Shown piece by piece: positions 57,904 to 64,000 of a stretch of DNA of 64,000 bases (positions are counted from its first letter, which is position 1; each line of letters starts with the position of its first letter). Made by a program: the position numbers and the translations under genes. This DNA is from Allobosea sp. Lineage in GTDB: Bacteria; Pseudomonadota; Alphaproteobacteria; Rhizobiales; Beijerinckiaceae. The stretch spans positions 1-64,000 of the forward strand of contig JAAEQB010000108.1 in NCBI GenBank assembly GCA_024231975.1. Direction: 5' to 3'. Under the pieces are notes generated by a model that saw nothing but the letters and a program-made list of their open reading frames with translations, did no database searches and was not told the origin of the DNA.

Positions 57904-59373
57904 ATGTCGATTGTCGCTCTCGAAGACCGCAGCCTTCTCGTTGGCCGTGCCCTGATCGGCGGCGAATGGGTCGGCGCTGCCTCCGGCGAGGAATTGCCGG
58001 TGCGCAATCCCGCCACCGGCGTCGAGATAGGCACGATTCCGGCCTGCGGCGAGGCCGAGACCAACGCAGCGATCGCGGCAGCCGAGGCCGCATTCCCGGC
58101 CTGGAAGGCGCGGCCGGCAGCCGAGCGGGCCGCCTTGCTGGAGCGCTGGCACGACCTTTTGCTGGAACATCGCAAGGACCTCGCCCGCATCATGACGGCC
58201 GAGCAGGGCAAGCCGCTGGCGGAAGCCGAGGGCGAGGTGCTCTATGGCGCCGGCTTCATCAAATGGTTCGCCGAGGAAGCGCGCCGTGTCTATGGCAGCA
58301 CCATTCCGGCGCCGACCGCCGACCGGCGCATCCTTGTCCTGAAGGAGCCCGTCGGCGTCTCCGCCGCGATCACGCCCTGGAACTTCCCCAATGCAATGAT
58401 CACCCGCAAATGCGCGCCGGCGCTCGCCGCTGGTTGCCCGATCGTGGTGAAGCCCTCGGAGCTGACGCCCTTTTCGGCGCTGGCGCTCGGTGTGCTCGCG
58501 CAGCGTGCCGGCTTCCCGCCCGGCGTGATCAACATCGTCACCGGCCTGCCGCAGGGCGTCGGTGCGGCCCTGACCCAGAACCCGGTGGTCCGCAAGCTCT
58601 CCTTCACGGGCTCGACCCGGGTCGGCGCGCTGCTGATGCGGCAATGCTCGGATACGCTGAAGCGGCTGAGCCTCGAACTTGGCGGCAATGCGCCCTTCAT
58701 CGTCTTCGACGATGCCGACCTCGATGCGGCCGTCGCCGGCGCTCTTGCCAGCAAGTTCCGCAATGCCGGCCAGACCTGCGTCTGTGCCAATCGCATCCTG
58801 GTGCAGGATGGCATCCACGACGCCTTCGCCGACCGCCTCGCCAAGGCGGTGGCGGCGATGCGGGTGGGCGATGGGCGGCAGGACGGGGTCACCATTGGCC
58901 CGCTGATCAATGCGGCGGCGGTCGAGAAGGTCCATGCGCACCTTGACGATGCGCTCTCGCTCGGCGCGACACGCCTCGCCGCGGCCGAAGGCGAGGTCGA
59001 TGGCTCCCGCTTCGTCGTGCCGACGGTGCTGACTGGCGCGACTACGCGCATGCGCCTCGCCAATGAGGAGACCTTCGGGCCGGTGGCGCCGCTGTTCCGC
59101 TTCAAGCATGAGGACGAGGCGATTGAGATCGCCAATGGCACGCCCTATGGGCTCGCTGCCTATTTCTACACCGAGAACCTCAACCGCTCCTGGCGCGTCG
59201 GCGAGCGACTCGAATTCGGCATGGTCGGCCTCAATACCGGCTCGGTCTCGATGGAGGTAGCACCCTTCGGCGGCATCAAGCAGTCCGGCATCGGGCGCGA
59301 GGGCGGCGCGACCGGCATCGAGGAATATCTCGAACTGAAGAGCTTCCATATCGGCGGGCTGAAATCCGCCTGA
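57904..59373 (+). CDS. gabD: NAD(P)-dependent succinate-semialdehyde dehydrogenase
   Basis: 489 residues, the usual length of GabD. Landmarks are ITPWNFPNAMITRKCAPALA, the Lys motif IVVKPSELTPFS, the Gly loop SFTGSTRVGALL, the general-base Glu in LELGGNAPFIVFDDAD and the catalytic Cys in GQTCVCANR. The C-terminal FGGIKQSGIGREGG motif is characteristic of succinate-semialdehyde dehydrogenases. It oxidises succinate semialdehyde to succinate, the last step of GABA breakdown. The aminotransferase at 59976 could supply the aldehyde. Confidence 0.92.
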   Translation: MSIVALEDRSLLVGRALIGGEWVGAASGEELPVRNPATGVEIGTIPACGEAETNAAIAAAEAAFPAWKARPAAERAALLERWHDLLLEHRKDLARIMTAEQGKPLAEAEGEVLYGAGFIKWFAEEARRVYGSTIPAPTADRRILVLKEPVGVSAAITPWNFPNAMITRKCAPALAAGCPIVVKPSELTPFSALALGVLAQRAGFPPGVINIVTGLPQGVGAALTQNPVVRKLSFTGSTRVGALLMRQCSDTLKRLSLELGGNAPFIVFDDADLDAAVAGALASKFRNAGQTCVCANRILVQDGIHDAFADRLAKAVAAMRVGDGRQDGVTIGPLINAAAVEKVHAHLDDALSLGATRLAAAEGEVDGSRFVVPTVLTGATTRMRLANEETFGPVAPLFRFKHEDEAIEIANGTPYGLAAYFYTENLNRSWRVGERLEFGMVGLNTGSVSMEVAPFGGIKQSGIGREGGATGIEEYLELKSFHIGGLKSA

Positions 59374-59522
59374 CGCTGGGGCCGGAGCACGATCTGCCGA
59401 TCGCGCCCCCGAATAGGGCAGGGGATACCAAAGCGGCGCACCAAAGCCGCCGCACAGTCCCGCCGGCGGCTCCTAGCCTTCTTGCTAGCGCTATTCGCGC
59501 TCAGCGGAGGACGAGGCGGTCC

Positions 59523-59966
59523 ATGCTCCAGTCTGTTTCAAGCCCTGTTGCCCGCATAGCGGAGCCGGCAAGCCCCGGCATCCGGCGGGCGCTGAGCCAT
59601 ATCGAGCGGCACTTCACCGAGGCCCTCTATCTCGACGACCTCGCCTCGCTGGCCGGCCTCAGCGTCTGCCGCTTCGTCACCGTCTTCCGGCGCCAGGTCG
59701 GGCTGACGCCGCATCGCTTCGTCTGCCGCGAGCGCGTGCGCTATGCGCGGACGCTGCTCGCCGACGGTGTCCCGGCCGCGCAGGCCGCGTTGGACGCCGG
59801 CTTCTTCGACCAGAGCCACCTCTCGCGCCATTTCAAGAGCGTCTACGGCGTGACGCCCGGCCGCTATCTGCGCGAGCTGGTGCAAGCCCCGTCGTCGCGG
59901 GCCGGCCGGCTCGGTTATTCGGCGCCCACGGCCTTTTCGCCCGTTTCGTCTTCCCGCCCTGCCTGA
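59523..59966 (+). CDS. AraC-family regulator, DNA-binding domain only
   Basis: 147 residues. Almost the whole protein is the AraC double helix-turn-helix: IERHFTEALYLDDLASLAGL with FVTVFRRQVGLTPHRFV, then ERVRYARTLLADG, AALDAGFFDQSHLSRHFKSV and YGVTPGRYLREL. The usual N-terminal ligand domain is missing, so activity may depend on expression level or a partner protein. It lies between gabD and the aminotransferase, 9 bp before the latter. Confidence 0.9.
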   Translation: MLQSVSSPVARIAEPASPGIRRALSHIERHFTEALYLDDLASLAGLSVCRFVTVFRRQVGLTPHRFVCRERVRYARTLLADGVPAAQAALDAGFFDQSHLSRHFKSVYGVTPGRYLRELVQAPSSRAGRLGYSAPTAFSPVSSSRPA

Positions 59967-59975
59967 GGTTCCGCC

Positions 59976-61370
59976 ATGAGCGTCAACTCCCTCGAAGCCC
60001 TCGACCGCCGCCATTGGGTCCATCCGGTCGCCAACTGGGCCGGCCATGAGAAACGCGGTGTCACCGTGATGAAGTCGGCCAAGGGCGCCTTCGTCACCGA
60101 TGCCGATGGCCACGAGCTGATCGACGGCTTTGCCGGGCTGTGGTGCGTCAATGTCGGCTACGGCCATGACAGCATCGTCGAGGCGGCCGCCCGCCAGATG
60201 CGCGAACTGCCTTATGCCACCGGCTATTTCAGCTTCGGCAGCGAGCCGGCGATCCGCCTCGCCGCCAAGCTCGCCGAGATCACCCCCGGCGATCTCGACC
60301 ACATCTATTTCTCGCTGGGCGGTTCGGATGCGGTTGACAGCGCGCTGCGGCTGATCCAGTTCTACTACAACGTCACCGGTCGGCCGACGAAGAAGGCGAT
60401 CCTCTCGCTCGAGCGCGGCTATCACGGTTCGAGTTCGACGGGCGCGGGCGTCACGGCGCTGCCGGCCTTCCATGCCGGCTTCGACTTTCCAGCGCATGTG
60501 CATCACTACGTCGCCCCGCCCTATGCCTATCGCAACCCGACCGGCTCGGGCGACGCGGCGGTGATCGCGGCCAGCGTAGCCTCGCTGCGCGCCAAGGTCG
60601 CGGAACTCGGTGCCGAGAACGTCGCGGCCTTCTTCTGCGAGCCGGTGATCGGTTCTGGCGGCGTCATCGTGCCGCCGAAGGGCTGGCTCAGGGCGATGCG
60701 CGAGACGGCGGCCGAACTCGACATCCTCTTCGTCGCCGACGAGGTCATCACCGGCTTCGGCCGCACCGGCCCGATGTTCGCCTGCGAGGCCGAAGGCGTC
60801 GTGCCGGATATGATGACGATGGCGAAGGGGCTGACCTCGGGTTACGCGCCGCTTGGTGCCCTCGCCATCGGCGAGAAGGTCTATCGCGCCATCGCCGATA
60901 ATGCCCCGGTTGGCGGCCCGGTCGGCCATGGCTACACCTACTCCGGCCATCCGGTCAGCGCCGCTGTCGCGCTCGAAGTGCTGCGCCTCTACGAGGAGGG
61001 CGGCATCCTCGCCAACGGCCAGCGCGTCGGTGCCTATTTCGAGGAGCGCCTGGCGACGCTCGCCGACCACCCGCTCGTCGGCGAGGTCAGGGCGCGCGGC
61101 TTGCTAGCCGGTATCGAACTCGTCGCCGACAAGGCGACGAAGGAGAAGCTGCCGCGCGAGGCGAAGCTGCCGGACCATCTCTTCGCCCGCGGCTATGCCA
61201 ACGGCGTCATCTTCCGCGCCTTCGCCGACGACATCATCGGGCTTGCCCCGCCGCTCTGCTGCAGCGAGGCGGAGATCGACCTGATCGTCACGCGGCTGCG
61301 CAAGACGCTCGACGAGGTCATGGCGCTGCCGGAGGTCGCGGCGGCGTTGAAAACCGCAAAGGCGGCATGA
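59976..61370 (+). CDS. Class III aminotransferase (putrescine/GABA-pyruvate type)
   Basis: 464 residues of a PLP-dependent class III aminotransferase. Landmarks are the FSLGGSDAVDSALRL phosphate-binding loop, ERGYHGSSSTG, the pyridine-binding Asp in FVADEVITGFGRTG and the Schiff-base Lys in MAKGLTSGYAPLGA. The sequence pattern (HWVHPVANW; YFSFGSEPAI) is close to omega-aminotransferases such as SpuC. It would convert putrescine or GABA to the aldehyde used by the gabD product; the exact donor cannot be decided. Confidence 0.9.
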   Translation: MSVNSLEALDRRHWVHPVANWAGHEKRGVTVMKSAKGAFVTDADGHELIDGFAGLWCVNVGYGHDSIVEAAARQMRELPYATGYFSFGSEPAIRLAAKLAEITPGDLDHIYFSLGGSDAVDSALRLIQFYYNVTGRPTKKAILSLERGYHGSSSTGAGVTALPAFHAGFDFPAHVHHYVAPPYAYRNPTGSGDAAVIAASVASLRAKVAELGAENVAAFFCEPVIGSGGVIVPPKGWLRAMRETAAELDILFVADEVITGFGRTGPMFACEAEGVVPDMMTMAKGLTSGYAPLGALAIGEKVYRAIADNAPVGGPVGHGYTYSGHPVSAAVALEVLRLYEEGGILANGQRVGAYFEERLATLADHPLVGEVRARGLLAGIELVADKATKEKLPREAKLPDHLFARGYANGVIFRAFADDIIGLAPPLCCSEAEIDLIVTRLRKTLDEVMALPEVAAALKTAKAA

Positions 61371-61476
61371 TCCCTGCTTGGCCCGGACCGTAGCAAACGA
61401 TTAGTCTGATGCTGGTTCGGGCGCGCCCTGCGGGTCCGGCGCCGTAAGCGGCATCAAGGGACAAGAGGCCTTCGTC

Positions 61477-61965
61477 GTGACACCGGGCGTGCGGCTCGAC
61501 CGCATCGACATGAAGATCCTGATCGAGCTGCAGAACAACGGCAGGATCACCAACGTCAATCTGGCCGATGCGGTGGGCCTGTCGCCGAGCCCCTGCCTGC
61601 TGCGGGTCAAGCGGTTGGAGCAGGCCGGCTTCATCTCCGGCTACGGCGCGACCATTAACCTGCAGAAGCTCGGCGAGACGATCACCGTCTTCACCGAGAT
61701 CACCCTGACCGACCATACCAAGGAATATTTCATCCGCTTCGAGACGGCGCTTCGGCGCGTCGACGAAGTCGTCGAATGCCATCTCGTCAGCGGTGGCTAC
61801 GACTATCTCGTCAAGTTCGTCACGCGCGGTCTCACACACTACCAGTCGCTGATTGAGACGCTGCTCGACCGCAATATCGGCATCTCCAAATACTTCAGCT
61901 ACATCGTGATCAAGTCGCCGATCCAGAAGCCCGGTTATCCGTTGCCGACGCTGTTCGACATCTGA
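61477..61965 (+). CDS. Lrp/AsnC-family transcriptional regulator
   Basis: 162 residues from a GTG. The helix-turn-helix (RLDRIDMKILIELQNNGRIT; ADAVGLSPSPCLLRVKRLE) is followed by an AsnC ligand domain (TVFTEITLTDHTKEYFIRFE; CHLVSGGYDYLVKF). Such regulators sense amino acids and usually act on adjacent genes. It sits directly after the aminotransferase and converges on the acetyltransferase gene with 6 bp between stops. Confidence 0.92.
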   Translation: MTPGVRLDRIDMKILIELQNNGRITNVNLADAVGLSPSPCLLRVKRLEQAGFISGYGATINLQKLGETITVFTEITLTDHTKEYFIRFETALRRVDEVVECHLVSGGYDYLVKFVTRGLTHYQSLIETLLDRNIGISKYFSYIVIKSPIQKPGYPLPTLFDI

Positions 61966-61971
61966 TCGGTT

Positions 61972-62847
61972 TCAGCCGAGTGCCTGCGTGACGAGCCCGA
62001 AGGTCCGCGCCGTGCCGCGCGGCCCGTGATTGTGCCCCCGGACCATCGTGGTCACGGTGTCGTAGACGGTCATGCCGCATTCTTCGAGGAAGCCGCCGAA
62101 CCGGCCCTGTTCCTGGGCGGTGTCGACGCGCAGGAACTGGCCGTCATGCGCGATCACATGCGGCCGCAGCAGCGCGATCGCCGCCTCGTCGCTCTCGGCG
62201 ACGATCGGGCCGACGACATGGCCGCGGCCGAAGCGGCGGCAGAGCGCGAAGCCGACGACGGCGCCGTCCCGCTCGATCACCGTACCGGTCGCGAGCTGCA
62301 TCAATGCGGCGATGACGCGTGAGCGATCGGCGCCATAAGCGTCGGCGTCGAGCTGCGCGATCGCTTCACCATCCGCGGCGGTCATGGGCCGGACGGAGAA
62401 TTCGTCGGGCGCGGCGCCGGCCGGCGCCTGGGCGCGGCCCTGATGCTGGAAGATGCGGCCGATCGGCTGGAAATCGAGCGAGCGGTAGAGCCGGTAGCCG
62501 GCCCGCGTCGCGTTGAGCCTGAGGTCGCGCTCGCCCGCCTCTTCGAAGATCGTATCCATCAGCCGCCGGCCGGCGCCCTGCATCTGCAGGCGCGGCGAGG
62601 TGATGACCATGCCGATCGTGGCGAAATGCGGCCCGTAGGGCCACCACATTGCCGAAGCGAGCGCCCGGTCGATCGCGTCGCAGGCGACGAAGCCGTGCCC
62701 GACCTCCAGCACGAAGCGCCAGTCCTCCGGCCGGTGCGGCCAGCTGACGCCGACGGAAAGCTGGTGCGCCTGGGAGATATCCGCTTCTGTCATCGGCCTG
62801 ATGGTCAGCTCGTAATCGAGCCGACGCCGAGCCGTTCCGTGAGCCAC
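61972..62847 (-). CDS. GNAT acetyltransferase, paralogue of 56059-56946
   Basis: 291 residues from a GTG at 62847, chosen because it matches the paralogue's length and has GAGG upstream; the open frame continues to 63027 without similarity. First GNAT domain: LTIRPMTEADISQAHQLSVG and the acetyl-CoA region MVITSPRLQMQGAGRRLMDT. The second half (from about residue 150) repeats the fold: FSVRPMTAADGEAIAQLDAD. It is divergent from the PuuB-like oxidase gene, which suggests an acyl-amine or amino-acid substrate linked to that pathway. Confidence 0.85.
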   Translation of the reverse strand: MAHGTARRRLDYELTIRPMTEADISQAHQLSVGVSWPHRPEDWRFVLEVGHGFVACDAIDRALASAMWWPYGPHFATIGMVITSPRLQMQGAGRRLMDTIFEEAGERDLRLNATRAGYRLYRSLDFQPIGRIFQHQGRAQAPAGAAPDEFSVRPMTAADGEAIAQLDADAYGADRSRVIAALMQLATGTVIERDGAVVGFALCRRFGRGHVVGPIVAESDEAAIALLRPHVIAHDGQFLRVDTAQEQGRFGGFLEECGMTVYDTVTTMVRGHNHGPRGTARTFGLVTQALG

Positions 62848-63025
62848 AGTTGCAGGCCTCGTTCGTCGAAATGCGGGGCGACTATAGGCAGGCGCCGGGC
62901 CGTGGAGAACTGCAAAATTGTCCAAGAACCTGCTCTGCCAAGCGGTATTCTCGGCGGTCGGAGCCGGCTTGCCCGGCCGAGGGCGGCGCGGGCTGCCCTC
63001 TCCGGAGCGCTGAGACGATAACCCC

Positions 63026-64000
63026 ATGAAGCTCGAACCCTACTGGCTCGCGACGGCGCCAAGATTTGCGAGCGGCTCCACGGCTCCGATCGCCGGCAAG
63101 GTCGATGTCGCGATCGTCGGCGGCGGCTTCACCGGTCTTTCAGCCGCGCTCGCCCTGGCGAAGGCGGGGGCGAGCGTCGCGGTGCTGGAGGCCGGCCGGG
63201 TCGCCGGCCAGGCCTCCGGCCGCAATGGCGGACACTGCAACAACGGCCTCGCGCATGATCTCGGTAGCCTCGCCGCGAGCCTCGGCGAGGAGCGGGCGGT
63301 CGCGCTCTACCGGGCTTTCGACAGTGCCGTCGACACGGTCGAGGCGCTGGTAGCGCGCGAGGCGATCGACTGCGATTTCATCCGCACCGGCAAGGTCAAG
63401 CTCGCCGCCAAGCCGGAGCACTTCGCCAAGCTGGAGAAGAGCGCGGCCCTGCTGCGGCGCACGGTCGAGCCGGACCTGACCGTGGTGCCGCCGTCCGAGA
63501 TTCGTCGCGAGATCGGCACGGATGGCTTCTTCGGCGGCCTCGTCTATCCGCGCAGCGCCCATATGCATATGGGCCGCTTCGGCGTCGGCCTCGCCGAGGC
63601 GGCGGCGCGAAATGGCGCGGCGATCCACGAGAACGCGGCGGTGACCGGGCTGCAGCGGTTGAACGGCCAGGCCCATCGCGTCGTCACCAGCCGCGGCACG
63701 CTGGAAGCGGGGCAGGTGCTGCTCGCGACGGGTGCCTCGCGGCAGGGACCCTTCGCCTGGCTGCGGCGGCGCATCGTGCCGGTCGGCAGCTTCATCATCG
63801 CGACCGAGCCGCTCGCGCCAGAGCGCGCCGCGGCGATCCTGCCGAAGCGGCGTACGGCGACGACGACCAAGAACATCGGCAATTATTTCCGGCTCACTCC
63901 CGACAACCGCCTGATCTTCGGCGGACGGGCGCGCTTTGCCCTGTCGAGCCCGGCCTCGGACGTCAAGAGCGGCGCGATCCTGCGGGCGCGCATGCTGGAG
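63026..64000 (+). CDS. FAD-dependent oxidase, PuuB/DadA-like, cut by the window end
   Basis: 325 codons run open from the ATG at 63026 to the window edge. The FAD site is DVAIVGGGFTGLSAALALAK, followed by EAGRVAGQASGRNGGHCNNG, as in gamma-glutamylputrescine oxidase and related amine oxidases of the DAO family. The substrate-binding middle part (ALYRAFDSAVDTVEALVARE; PVGSFIIATEPLAPE) also agrees. About 100 residues are missing at the C-terminus. With the aminotransferase, gabD and acetyltransferases it supports a polyamine-catabolic locus. Confidence 0.88.
   Translation, partial: MKLEPYWLATAPRFASGSTAPIAGKVDVAIVGGGFTGLSAALALAKAGASVAVLEAGRVAGQASGRNGGHCNNGLAHDLGSLAASLGEERAVALYRAFDSAVDTVEALVAREAIDCDFIRTGKVKLAAKPEHFAKLEKSAALLRRTVEPDLTVVPPSEIRREIGTDGFFGGLVYPRSAHMHMGRFGVGLAEAAARNGAAIHENAAVTGLQRLNGQAHRVVTSRGTLEAGQVLLATGASRQGPFAWLRRRIVPVGSFIIATEPLAPERAAAILPKRRTATTTKNIGNYFRLTPDNRLIFGGRARFALSSPASDVKSGAILRARMLE

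Noticed and set aside
59374..59522. GGGGC...GCCCC pairing after gabD as a terminator
   Set aside because: The arms are short, the loop is long and no T-run follows.
1..64000. tRNA, rRNA, CRISPR arrays, prophage or intact insertion sequence
   Set aside because: None was found on reading; the short direct repeats seen are the two palindromic elements and ordinary GC-rich codon patterns.

Overview
The window is GC-rich, densely packed DNA from an alphaproteobacterium. Gene content (tripartite tricarboxylate transporters, FCD-type GntR regulators, MmgE/PrpD proteins, NasST-controlled nitrate assimilation) suggests a soil or plant-associated member of the Hyphomicrobiales, perhaps Bosea-like; that placement is inference. 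About 50 intact genes are supported, plus three gene remnants, two copies of a palindromic repeat, and several control sites. No rRNA, tRNA, CRISPR array, prophage or intact insertion sequence was seen.

Layout. (1) 1-700: the C-terminus of an autotransporter barrel and a broken maleylacetate reductase. (2) 715-20196: a catabolic island. A minus-strand operon gntR-mmgE-tctC-tctB-tctA-mmgE-SDR-enoyl-CoA hydratase faces a plus-strand iron-type ABC transporter. Then come a second gntR, a third mmgE/prpD with an isocitrate/isopropylmalate-type dehydrogenase, a four-domain rhodanese protein, a fluoroacetate-dehalogenase-like hydrolase and a pdxA2-like dehydrogenase. A 12-bp motif close to ATTGTCGACAAT occurs in all four intergenic control regions, so the island looks like one regulon under two paralogous GntR proteins. 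(3) 20.4-23.9 kb: lysR facing galB-like hydratase, Bug binding protein and galC-like aldolase, the end of the 4-oxalomesaconate route to pyruvate and oxaloacetate. (4) 24.1-27.9 kb: antitoxin-like fragment, hemolysin III, G3E GTPase and D-aminoacylase-like amidohydrolase. (5) 28.2-35.3 kb: phosphonate-monoester-hydrolase-like sulfatase with a complete peptide/opine-type ABC importer.

(6) 35.8-48.5 kb: nitrate assimilation. nasT and nasS precede a sigma-54-type promoter and a leader that carries two hexaloop hairpins with A at loop position 1 and G at 4, the second overlapping an intrinsic terminator, as expected for NasT antitermination. The operon follows: nitrate binding protein, FAD reductase, nitrate reductase, permease, ATPase, nitrite/sulfite reductase and a flavoprotein reductase. 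A palindromic repeat sits in frame inside the nitrate reductase gene, and an inverted copy lies 4 kb downstream. (7) 48.5-55.1 kb: transposase remnant, then kdgD-lysR-bug on the minus strand diverging from a tctCBA transporter. (8) 55.3-64.0 kb: cupin, tandem-GNAT acetyltransferases, hydroxyacid dehydrogenase, succinate-semialdehyde dehydrogenase, AraC, class III aminotransferase, Lrp and a PuuB-like oxidase cut by the window end, together consistent with amine/polyamine to GABA to succinate catabolism.

The strongest observations are the NasT-type RNA leader, the shared GntR operator, and the in-frame repeat in nasA. Functions are read from motifs and remembered family features only; no database search was run.
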